IMG/VR virus record: IMGVR_UViG_3300009285_000022
Coordinates: 1 to 42,894 of that record
Direction: 5' to 3' (one strand)
Origin: a virus
DNA: 42,894 nt
The translations under genes were made by a program, and so were the position numbers. Position 1 is the stretch's first letter; each line of letters opens with the position of its first letter. Of this stretch, positions 7,572 through 13,346 are shown piece after piece. The notes under the pieces were generated by a model. It was not told the DNA's origin, did not search any database, and saw nothing but the letters and a program-made list of their open reading frames with translations.

Positions 7572-8147
7572 CTACTTGTTTTTAAAACCATATTCAACCT
7601 TTTTAGGCGGTTCATATTTTCGACCTTTGGCTACGCAGAGCAAGCCATTTAAATGGTCAAGCTCGTGCTGGAAAATTATGGCTTCCAATCCTTTAAACTT
7701 TTCCTCACGCCACTTGCCTTCTGAATCCTGCCAGCGCGCCCATCCATAAGGAGCGCGAGGGACAATATAAATATCTTTGCCTAAAGAATAGCATCCTTCC
7801 ATCATATCTTCTGGCGGGGCTTTGGTAGTGCGAAACTCTGGATTTATAAAGACTCGGTTGAAGGCTAAGAATACTCTTTTATTGACCCCAATCTGCGGAG
7901 CGGCTATTCCCAATCTTCCACCCCAACGTTGATTATAAAGTGTAGCTCCCAACTGGCGAATAAGGTTTTGGGTTTCTTTGTCAAATTTTGTGATAGGTTC
8001 TGATGGTTTTAAGAGGCGCGGGTCGGGATATTTTAGAATTTTTTTTGGTCTATTGCGCCAGCGCAGCAGTTTGATGGCTAAGCGCCCTTTTAAATAAGCA
8101 GAGACTAAAATTATCCTATTGTTCCACTTCTTTAAGAACGTCGTCAA
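7572..8147 (-). CDS. def: Peptide deformylase
   Basis: Removes the formyl group from the N-terminal methionine of new proteins. All three family motifs are present: GIAAPQIG (residues 80-87 from the TTG at 8147), EGCYSL (117-122, metal ligand Cys119) and HELDH (161-165, two His ligands and the catalytic Glu). ILKYPDPRLL near the N-terminus is typical. There is no ATG upstream of the core within reach. TTG at 8147 is the best available start; CTG codons around 8065 are alternatives. The 3' end of the VRR-NUC gene overlaps this start region, so translation may be coupled. The Tyr in motif 2 (usually Leu) is a minor variation. Confidence 0.88.
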   Translation of the reverse strand: MTTFLKKWNNRIILVSAYLKGRLAIKLLRWRNRPKKILKYPDPRLLKPSEPITKFDKETQNLIRQLGATLYNQRWGGRLGIAAPQIGVNKRVFLAFNRVFINPEFRTTKAPPEDMMEGCYSLGKDIYIVPRAPYGWARWQDSEGKWREEKFKGLEAIIFQHELDHLNGLLCVAKGRKYEPPKKVEYGFKNK

Positions 8148-8439
8148 TGGAGTAGGCGAGGATGGCGATACCGCCTGCGGCTCTAATTTTGTTGAGGAAA
8201 TATTCTTGGTCTGGGGAAAGATGTATTCCTTTCCTTTTGACTTCAACGGCGACGAATCTTCCTTCTGGGGAACATCCAATGATGTCTGAGATTCCTTTCT
8301 CTCCGAGAGCGAGGGGGATATATTTTCCCGTAGCTTGTTTGAAAATTCCGACATTGCGGTGTTTAAAGACAATAAACTTTTTAAGTTTGAGATAATCAAG
8401 AATTGCTTTTTGGATTTCTTGCTCTGTCGAGTTTCTCAT
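8116..8439 (-). CDS. VRR-NUC domain nuclease
   Basis: 107 aa from the ATG at 8439; a TTG at 8496 would add 19 residues. The PD-(D/E)XK signature of the VRR-NUC family is visible: STEQEIQ near the N-terminus, KGISDIIG (Asp52), FVAVEVKRK (Glu66 and Lys68) and PDQEYFLNKIRAAGG. Stand-alone phage VRR-NUC proteins are predicted structure-selective nucleases, often near recombination genes. Catalytic residues are intact. The start overlaps the end of the gene at 8396 and the end overlaps the deformylase start. Confidence 0.88.
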   Translation of the reverse strand: MRNSTEQEIQKAILDYLKLKKFIVFKHRNVGIFKQATGKYIPLALGEKGISDIIGCSPEGRFVAVEVKRKGIHLSPDQEYFLNKIRAAGGIAILAYSIDDVLKEVEQ

Positions 8440-8647
8440 AAATTGATTTGATACAATTTCGGAGTTCCGCAATAAGCTGATAACGCCTTTCTTCAAACTC
8501 GCGTTGGGAATTGGCGATAGCTTGCGGGTCTTCTAAAGATGCTCTCGCCTCGATTAGCCAAACCAAATCAGCCAGCCGAAGTTTTATAATCTCATCAATT
8601 CTCCAAAGCTCTGTTTCTATCTGTTGTATTTTGGTTTGTTCATCCAT
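8396..8647 (-). CDS. Hypothetical coiled-coil protein
   Basis: 83 aa, strongly helical and charged (MDEQTKIQQIETELWRIDEI ... FEERRYQLIAELRNCIKSIY), likely a two-helix coiled coil. It overlaps the nuclease gene downstream by 44 bases and starts one base after the gene at 8649, so it is in the same polycistronic message. No family recognised. Confidence 0.65.
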   Translation of the reverse strand: MDEQTKIQQIETELWRIDEIIKLRLADLVWLIEARASLEDPQAIANSQREFEERRYQLIAELRNCIKSIYEKLDRARNPKSNS

Positions 8648-8648
8648 A

Positions 8649-9083
8649 TCAGTTTTTGAACTTCTTTATTAAGTTCTCTAATTCGCGCGCCAAACTCTCT
8701 TTATCTCGCTTGCGGGCATCCTCAAGCATATTTGCAATTTCGTTAGCTACTGTTCGGTGCGGATTAAATATAAAGTTGTCATCTCTAGGTAAATTAGCTT
8801 GAAGTAGTTTAGTGATATTTTCCACCAAATCTTGAGGCGCTTCTAGTTTTACTGGGATACGAACTGGAGGTTTTAAGAAAGATAAAATACTTGGAGATAA
8901 AATGGCGGGGTTTTTAGTCAGCGCGAAAACCGCACCATTGACATCAATCTCGAAAACTTCAAGATTGTAGTTTTTCAGACCTTGAAGAATTTGCTGTAAG
9001 ATAGGAGTTAGCTGGGGTATGAGCGCCATTATTTCTGGGGGTGGTTGGTTGTTGGGCGGGTTGAAAGGAGAAGGAATCATCAT
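8649..9083 (-). CDS. Hypothetical protein with Pro-rich N-terminus
   Basis: 144 aa from the ATG at 9083 (a second ATG follows at once), chosen because it lies just after the stop of the previous gene; the frame extends further upstream but overlaps that gene. A Pro/Asn/Gln-rich start (MMIPSPFNPPNNQPPPE) leads into a hydrophobic helix, a beta-rich middle (EVFEIDVNGAVFALT) and a charged helical C-terminus (NMLEDARKRDKESLARELEN). Not recognised. Confidence 0.6.
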   Translation of the reverse strand: MMIPSPFNPPNNQPPPEIMALIPQLTPILQQILQGLKNYNLEVFEIDVNGAVFALTKNPAILSPSILSFLKPPVRIPVKLEAPQDLVENITKLLQANLPRDDNFIFNPHRTVANEIANMLEDARKRDKESLARELENLIKKFKN

Positions 9084-9087
9084 AGAA

Positions 9088-9300
9088 TTATTTTTTGTTA
9101 AACTGTCCTTTTTGGAGCTTTTCTTTAATGGAATCGGCAACTTCGGCAACGACTGGCCTTTGCCCAGCCTTGATGTCGGTTTCCTGTTGCGTTCTCGCTT
9201 TTTGGAGGGTTTCTCGTGATTCACGCTCATTATCTTTGGCTAAAGCTGCTTTTTCGCCTGGAGTTAATTGTTTTCCTGGCTCAAGGTTTAAAGTGTTCAT
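9088..9300 (-). CDS. Hypothetical small charged protein
   Basis: 70 aa from the ATG at 9300. Highly polar and helical (EKAALAKDNERESRETLQKA), with no Cys or membrane segment. The upstream gene ends at 9281, giving a 20-base overlap, and the downstream gene starts four bases after this one ends. Unknown function. Confidence 0.6.
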   Translation of the reverse strand: MNTLNLEPGKQLTPGEKAALAKDNERESRETLQKARTQQETDIKAGQRPVVAEVADSIKEKLQKGQFNKK

Positions 9301-9568
9301 CGAATTTGTCCTTAATTTCTTTAATAGTAATGCGCGGGAAAACATAATCGTTGCGGTTATTGAATTTATTTACGACCTCATTCCAGTCCCGCCACGACAT
9401 ATTTTCTTCTATCAAAATATCTTCAATTTTCTGCGTCACCCTGATTATTTTCTCTTGGTGGGCTTTCACCATTTCAATAGCATCTTTCTTGGCTTTATCG
9501 GCAAGTGCCGCGCTTAACTCCAATTTTCTTGGGTCAGTTCCTAGTGGAATAATAGGTTTACCGTTCAT
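9281..9568 (-). CDS. Hypothetical helical protein
   Basis: 95 aa, ATG start. Helical and charged throughout (ALADKAKKDAIEMVKAHQEK, later MSWRDWNEVVNKFN). It overlaps both neighbours by 11-20 bases. Small helical proteins of this kind in an early phage operon are often host-interaction factors, but nothing specific can be read from it. Confidence 0.62.
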   Translation of the reverse strand: MNGKPIIPLGTDPRKLELSAALADKAKKDAIEMVKAHQEKIIRVTQKIEDILIEENMSWRDWNEVVNKFNNRNDYVFPRITIKEIKDKFDEHFKP

Positions 9569-9773
9569 AGATAGATTTTCTTATGTTGTCAACAGCCTGA
9601 ATCTGTTTATCGGTAATTGAATTATTTTCAATAATGTGGTCGTAAATTCCAACCAGAGTTTCCTCGGCAAAGTCGTATCGGTTTTGGTAATCATTCATCA
9701 TATCTTCAATCACTTCGAGATAACGCTCGGCGCGCTTTTCGTTCTTTTGAATAAACTGGTTAAGAACGTCCAT
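9558..9773 (-). CDS. Hypothetical small helical protein
   Basis: 71 aa, ATG start. Two or three amphipathic helices (MDVLNQFIQKNEKRAERYLE ... DHIIENNSITDKQIQAVDNI). It overlaps the next gene by 11 bases and lies three bases after the gene at 9777. Not recognised. Confidence 0.6.
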   Translation of the reverse strand: MDVLNQFIQKNEKRAERYLEVIEDMMNDYQNRYDFAEETLVGIYDHIIENNSITDKQIQAVDNIRKSIYER

Positions 9774-9776
9774 AGG

Positions 9777-10157
9777 TCAGAAAGGAATTTCCTCCAACCG
9801 CTTACAGGAACAGTCACAGGAGAAGGTCGGGTCACCACAGGTGTCACAGACATCGATTTTCGTTTGGTCTGGAGTTTCATTTTGTAGAGGTTGAACAGTC
9901 GGCGCTTTCTCTTTAGCCGTTTCAACCCCAATTTTTTGCCAGCCCTCAATCGCTTTAATTGAGTTTTCTTTCGGATTCTGATTTTGTGATTTTGGGGTAA
10001 CATTTGGACATTCTTTTATAGCTTGATGGCGAAGCTCGGATGCTTCCTGAAAACGTAGCCCGCACGTCCTCATAAGCCAGCCGCTTATTTCCCAGTTAGA
10101 AATTTTCAAACGGGTCATCTCAAGGAGTTTCTGGTATTGTTGTGGCGATAGCGGCAT
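9777..10157 (-). CDS. Hypothetical protein with C-terminal Cys cluster
   Basis: 126 aa. The N-terminal half is helical (SPQQYQKLLEMTRLKISNWE). The C-terminus holds a compact cluster CDTCGDPTFSCDCSCKRLEE, which could bind zinc. The middle is polar and probably disordered. The ATG shares its first base with the stop codon of the HNH gene upstream. Confidence 0.65.
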   Translation of the reverse strand: MPLSPQQYQKLLEMTRLKISNWEISGWLMRTCGLRFQEASELRHQAIKECPNVTPKSQNQNPKENSIKAIEGWQKIGVETAKEKAPTVQPLQNETPDQTKIDVCDTCGDPTFSCDCSCKRLEEIPF

Positions 10158-10519
10158 TAAGCTCGATTCAGGCTACGGATTCTACTATTTCCTTTAGCAA
10201 CTGTGTGAGGTCTTTTGTAAGATGCTCGATGACATTTTACGCAAACTCTTTTCCAATCAGAACGAAGACGTAAGTATTTTCCACTCTTGTTAGCCCAATG
10301 AATCTTTCTACCTTTAAGATTCTTTGTGCCACATTTTTCGCAAATAGTGGGGCTTCCGAAATGTTTGCGTATCCACTGATGGAGAGCTTGGTATTCAACC
10401 TTGTCACCTTTCCACTGGGAATTATTAGAGTTGGATGCCATATTACTCATTTTCTTCTTCGTGGAAGCAGAATGTTTATGTCCGAACATCGGGTTATTCT
10501 GTCCTCGATTGTAACTCAT
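10157..10519 (-). CDS. HNH homing endonuclease with NUMOD3-like motif
   Basis: 120 aa. The N-terminus carries a NUMOD3-type DNA-binding repeat (NNPMFGHKHSASTKKKMS). The rest is a divergent HNH core with two zinc CxxC pairs: CEKCGTKNLKGRKIHWANKS and WKRVCVKCH. Such proteins nick or cut DNA and spread themselves between phage genomes. The gene overlaps both neighbours, so it appears as a free-standing insertion within the operon and not inside an intron. Confidence 0.85.
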   Translation of the reverse strand: MSYNRGQNNPMFGHKHSASTKKKMSNMASNSNNSQWKGDKVEYQALHQWIRKHFGSPTICEKCGTKNLKGRKIHWANKSGKYLRLRSDWKRVCVKCHRASYKRPHTVAKGNSRIRSLNRA

Positions 10520-10973
10520 TTAATTCTCCCATAACTTTATTTACAACTCTAACCCAAGTTGAATTTACTGGCACTACATAACTTCCATTCATAGATTCAA
10601 CTGTCAGCCACTTTCCTTTGGATTGCCAATACTCAATCAAATCATTTGCATCTTGAGCGGAGGCGCGGAATGAACTGTAAGAGCGATAATTTCTATCGCC
10701 GCCTATGCCCCAGCAATTATACCCGCGCTGTTGAGTGCAAAATTGAGACTCAATGGCGGATATGGCAATGAGCAGTTTCCAATGTTTCAGATTTAACAGG
10801 AACTCGGTGTCGGAGGCCAGAGGGGAATCTTTGCTTTCAAGATAGTTTCTGATTTGACTATTTAATTGTGAATGTTGCGATTGGGTTTGGCTGACACTTA
10901 CTGGCGCTATAAATAACCAGAGGAGAAAAATAACGGCAATAATGACTATCGCAACACCCAAAGGGTGATTCAC
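10494..10973 (-). CDS. Membrane-anchored glucosaminidase/lysozyme-like protein
   Basis: 159 aa from a GTG start. A transmembrane anchor spans residues about 7-24 (VAIVIIAVIFLLWLFIAP). The outer domain has the pattern of beta-N-acetylglucosaminidase or lytic transglycosylase folds: LLIAISAIESQFCTQQ with the likely catalytic Glu, then NCWGIGG, then SFRASAQDANDLIEYW. It probably acts on peptidoglycan outside the membrane. Its place in the early operon, far from the lysis genes, is unusual and could point to cell-envelope remodelling during infection or superinfection exclusion. Confidence 0.72.
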   Translation of the reverse strand: MNHPLGVAIVIIAVIFLLWLFIAPVSVSQTQSQHSQLNSQIRNYLESKDSPLASDTEFLLNLKHWKLLIAISAIESQFCTQQRGYNCWGIGGDRNYRSYSSFRASAQDANDLIEYWQSKGKWLTVESMNGSYVVPVNSTWVRVVNKVMGELNELQSRTE

Positions 10974-10984
10974 AAATAGTTAAG

Positions 10985-11320
10985 TTAGCCATTCACTACG
11001 CTGGAGATTTCGTAACGAGTTTTTGTTTGAAGTCCGTGACGGGTAATTGTAAAACCGCTTTCAAGTTTTACATCTTTATCCCTCAACTCGGTGGCAAATC
11101 TCTGCGTGCCGTTGTCAAAGTTCTTCGTTCTCACACCTTGAGTGGTCTCTACGTCAACGACAAGACGCAAGACCTCCTTTTCTTCGCCGCCAAATCCAGC
11201 CTTCGTGACGGTTTTAATTTCGCGCAGCTTGAGGATTTTGATTGACTCGCCATCCTCAAGGCTCACGAAATTGGATTCCGCTTTCTTTTTACTGATAAAT
11301 GAATCAAGAATGTCTGTCAT
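10985..11320 (-). CDS. Putative OB-fold, ssDNA-binding-like protein
   Basis: 111 aa, beta-rich. The stretch DGESIKILKLREIKTVTKAG, VLRLVVDVETTQGVRT and a C-terminal TRYEISSVVNG would fit a five-stranded barrel. Proteins of this size and pattern in phages are often single-stranded DNA-binding or single-strand annealing accessory proteins. No acidic tail typical of SSB is present, so the role is a guess. It starts just after the excisionase-like gene. Confidence 0.45.
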   Translation of the reverse strand: MTDILDSFISKKKAESNFVSLEDGESIKILKLREIKTVTKAGFGGEEKEVLRLVVDVETTQGVRTKNFDNGTQRFATELRDKDVKLESGFTITRHGLQTKTRYEISSVVNG

Positions 11321-11322
11321 AT

Positions 11323-11550
11323 TTATTTTTCTAATCTTCCTCTAGTAATGCCCGCTATTCTTTGCACTTCACTTCGGGGAATCCGAACACGATGGCTAAA
11401 CCTGACCAACCTTTTATGGTCAAACACCCGCTTTTTGCTTATCCAATGATAAATAGTCACGGGGCTGACCGACAGGTATTTGGCGGTTTGTTGAACAGTC
11501 CAGAGCGGTTCTAAATCGCGCTGTTCTTGGATTATAGGTTCTTTGCTCAT
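11323..11550 (-). CDS. Excisionase/MerR-like helix-turn-helix DNA-binding protein
   Basis: 75 aa. LWTVQQTAKYLSVSPVTIYH is the classic winged-helix start of the HTH_17/excisionase family, followed by the wing (KKRVFDHKRLVRFSHRVRIP) and a recognition tail. The promoter at 11600-11629 lies directly upstream. With no integrase in the genome, a transcription regulator of the phage is more likely than an excision factor. It is a candidate to bind the TGTCAA/TTGACA sites described elsewhere, but nothing links them directly. Confidence 0.8.
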   Translation of the reverse strand: MSKEPIIQEQRDLEPLWTVQQTAKYLSVSPVTIYHWISKKRVFDHKRLVRFSHRVRIPRSEVQRIAGITRGRLEK

Positions 11551-11599
11551 TCTAACATTTAGAGGAAAGTATTGGTAATGACGACCTTTACTATAACTT

Positions 11600-11629
11600 A
11601 TAATAATCTAACTATCCATTGGTTGTCAA
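11600..11629 (-). promoter_or_regulatory. Sigma-70-like promoter
   Basis: On the minus strand TTGACA (11624-11629) and TATTAT (11600-11605) are separated by 18 bases. It sits in the gap between the genes at 11647 and 11550 and would drive the HTH gene and those beyond it. Confidence 0.65.
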
Positions 11630-11646
11630 TAGTTGTATGTTAATAA

Positions 11647-12105
11647 CTATCCTTCACTCGGCATTACGGTTATGACTTCTTTGTAGTCGGGATAGGCATA
11701 GTTCAGCCCAAATACCCACTTTTGCCCTTCAAATTCTTTCACAATTCCATCTTCTTGATGTCGGTGCTTGCTTATGTCAACTCCGCGCTCCCAAGCGTTT
11801 TTAGCGCATTGTGTGATGAAAGTGCCTAGTCCCAGAGGGGATTCACCTTCAGCTTGCCTTACCTCATTAAACTTAACCCATTTATCAAGAAACCTAAGAG
11901 AGAAAGTGTCAATGGCGTGGCGCGAGACATTAAGATATTCGTCGTTCCAGTGGGATTGCTTTAATTTTCTGTCGGCAATATCCAGCCATTCTTTCGGAAA
12001 ATCCTGGGTCATCATCCAGCGCAAATAAGAATTGGGAAGTTGGTCAATCGGAGTGCCAGCATAGCGCCCGACAGTTATTTTTGGGATTGATTTATGGAAG
12101 CTCAT
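11647..12105 (-). CDS. DUF3820-like protein
   Basis: 152 aa. The N-terminal part ITVGRYAGTPIDQLPNSYLR, followed by WMM and KEWLDIADRKL, matches the short DUF3820-type module found alone or attached to exonucleases. The remaining roughly 90 residues (HAIDTFSLRFLDKWVKFNEV onward) are helical and unrecognised. Its ATG overlaps the stop of the small gene upstream. The biochemical role of the module is unknown. Confidence 0.65.
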   Translation of the reverse strand: MSFHKSIPKITVGRYAGTPIDQLPNSYLRWMMTQDFPKEWLDIADRKLKQSHWNDEYLNVSRHAIDTFSLRFLDKWVKFNEVRQAEGESPLGLGTFITQCAKNAWERGVDISKHRHQEDGIVKEFEGQKWVFGLNYAYPDYKEVITVMPSEG

Positions 12106-12239
12106 TTTCTTTTAGACGGGGCTACATTGTTCTTCTCCCAATTTCTTTGAGCTTCGGGGCTTCTGGGAGGCCAGGGTAATTTGCTTGGAGTATTGTCATA
12201 ACCCGTAACCTTATGAGATTTTTTGCCGTGCTTACTCAT
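12102..12239 (-). CDS. Small basic protein
   Basis: 45 aa: MSKHGKKSHKVTGYDNTPSK, then LPWPPRSPEAQRNWEKNN and a basic end. It is joined at both ends by ATGA overlaps (start in the stop of the gene at 12236, stop in the start of the gene at 12105), which supports expression despite its size. The Pro/Arg/Lys composition suggests a disordered or nucleic-acid-contacting protein. Confidence 0.6.
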   Translation of the reverse strand: MSKHGKKSHKVTGYDNTPSKLPWPPRSPEAQRNWEKNNVAPSKRK

Positions 12240-12450
12240 ATATTTTTTTTATAAGTTCCTTCTACTAGCCAGCTTGCCATCAAAAAGGCGTTGTCTTCGG
12301 GTTTGGAATTAACATCCCAAAAGAAGTCATCGCGGCTGTGCGAGAACTTATAGTCTTCTGGTGTTTCAAATAACCGCGTTCATAAATAGTTCCAACTTTC
12401 CCGTTGCCGTATGCCTCAAGTATTTTAATTTTTTCTTTTTCCATACTCAT
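12236..12450 (-). pseudogene. Small gene broken by a -1 frameshift
   Basis: From the ATG at 12450 the frame reads MSMEKEKIKILEAYGNGKVG TIYER and then runs into out-of-frame sequence, stopping at 12280. Re-reading one base near 12373-12379 restores a sensible protein, RLFETPEDYKFSHSRDDFFW and onward to WLVEGTYKKNI, stopping at 12236, for a total of 71 aa. Both ends are ATGA overlaps with neighbours, which is what an intact gene here would show. There is no slippery heptamer at the junction, so a mutation or a sequencing/assembly deletion is more likely than programmed shifting. Function unknown. Confidence 0.7.
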
Positions 12451-12827
12451 TTATTCTTTGTTAATTCTCGGCGGAAGTCGGAGAGGGCTTTTCTGACAGG
12501 ATGCGGTTCTCTCTCATTATTACTATGGTAAAACCATTCGGGGTATTCTTGAATTTTTTTCTCAATTGCCTTCTCCACTTTTTCGCGACTGATGAAATCC
12601 TGACGAATGAAATCCCGAATTTTCTGGAAACAGACTATATAGCCTCCAGTCCCCAATTCTTCCACTATCTCCCAAAAATCTTTCTCCCAGTTTTCTTTAT
12701 TTGTGGGGGTCATATTATCAAACTCCTTCTCCTGGTTTTCCTTAACCGGAATCTCAAATTGAGAGCAGATAAGGGCGTGGCCTTTTTCAAATTGGCATTC
12801 GGAGCAGTTTTGTTTTGTGGGGGTCAT
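12447..12827 (-). CDS. Hypothetical protein with duplicated start segment
   Basis: 126 aa. An N-terminal zinc-like Cys segment (NCSECQFEKGHALICSQF) is followed by a second methionine starting MTPTNKENWEKDFWEIVEEL, which repeats the MTPT start. At the DNA level a 16-base segment covering the start codon (12700-12715 and 12814-12829) is duplicated. The gene may be an in-frame fusion of a small Cys-rich gene to a 88-residue gene, or translate from both starts (12827 and 12713). The C-terminal half is helical and charged. Family not recognised. Confidence 0.6.
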   Translation of the reverse strand: MTPTKQNCSECQFEKGHALICSQFEIPVKENQEKEFDNMTPTNKENWEKDFWEIVEELGTGGYIVCFQKIRDFIRQDFISREKVEKAIEKKIQEYPEWFYHSNNEREPHPVRKALSDFRRELTKNK

Positions 12828-12828
12828 A

Positions 12829-13119
12829 TCAAGGTTTCCAATTTACTATTAAATCAGGCGGAAATTCGCGATATGCCCATTGGTCATCTATTTTTTTAAT
12901 GCACTTAATTGTTATTATTCCACCAGATTTAAGCCCAAAATCAGAATAAGTGTCAAAGCCAGCGCCCTTGCAAAAGGCAAGTTTTATTTGGTCTCTTTTT
13001 TGCATTTCTTTAACTTTCAGCGAAGCTTCCAATTTGCCGATAAATATACCAGCAATCAACCCGCCAATCATTAGAAAAAACGCCACTATCGTCATTATAA
13101 GTTTTTGGAAGAAGGTCAT
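12829..13119 (-). CDS. Small single-pass membrane protein
   Basis: 96 aa. A transmembrane segment at residues about 6-28 (LIMTIVAFFLMIGGLIAGIF) is followed by a basic helix and a small soluble domain with two Cys. It lies directly upstream of the 12447 gene and after another one-pass membrane protein. Function unknown. Confidence 0.6.
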   Translation of the reverse strand: MTFFQKLIMTIVAFFLMIGGLIAGIFIGKLEASLKVKEMQKRDQIKLAFCKGAGFDTYSDFGLKSGGIITIKCIKKIDDQWAYREFPPDLIVNWKP

Positions 13120-13123
13120 ATTT

Positions 13124-13324
13124 TTATTGGAGGTTAAAACTGATAAAACTTTTGGTTGAAGAAAAAATAGGAAGGTTTAACCGAACTTTTATTAAATCAA
13201 AAATAATACCAATGCTGTAAAGAAGAATAACAGCAATTATTAATACACCGAGAAATATTCCTATTGCCCCGATTAACTTTAAAAAATAAAAGTGCTTGAC
13301 CCTGAATTGTTTTTCTTCTTTCAT
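13124..13324 (-). CDS. Small single-pass membrane protein
   Basis: 66 aa with a strong hydrophobic segment at residues about 16-41 (LIGAIGIFLGVLIIAVILLY) and a basic N-terminus. Its start codon and leader are part of the 28-base direct repeat flanking the methyltransferase gene. Unknown function. Confidence 0.6.
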   Translation of the reverse strand: MKEEKQFRVKHFYFLKLIGAIGIFLGVLIIAVILLYSIGIIFDLIKVRLNLPIFSSTKSFISFNLQ

Positions 13325-13346
13325 CTTTGTTTATTTAGGGGGGTTA
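13319..13346. repeat. 28-base direct repeat, copy 1 (right edge of the methyltransferase gene)
   Basis: Identical to 14391-14418. On the minus strand the unit starts with TAACCCCCCTAAATAAACA and ends with the ATGAAA of the next gene. In this copy the first TAA is the stop codon of the methyltransferase and the ATG is the start of the gene at 13324. Confidence 0.9.

Noticed and set aside
8148-8399. Longer N-terminus of the deformylase
   Set aside because: It would be out of frame inside the conserved VRR-NUC gene and adds 84 low-complexity residues not seen in the family.
11323-11550. Evidence of lysogeny from an excisionase-like protein
   Set aside because: No integrase or attachment site was recognised, and the HTH family includes many plain regulators.
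12283-12379. Programmed -1 frameshift in the broken gene
   Set aside because: No slippery heptamer or downstream structure is visible at the junction.
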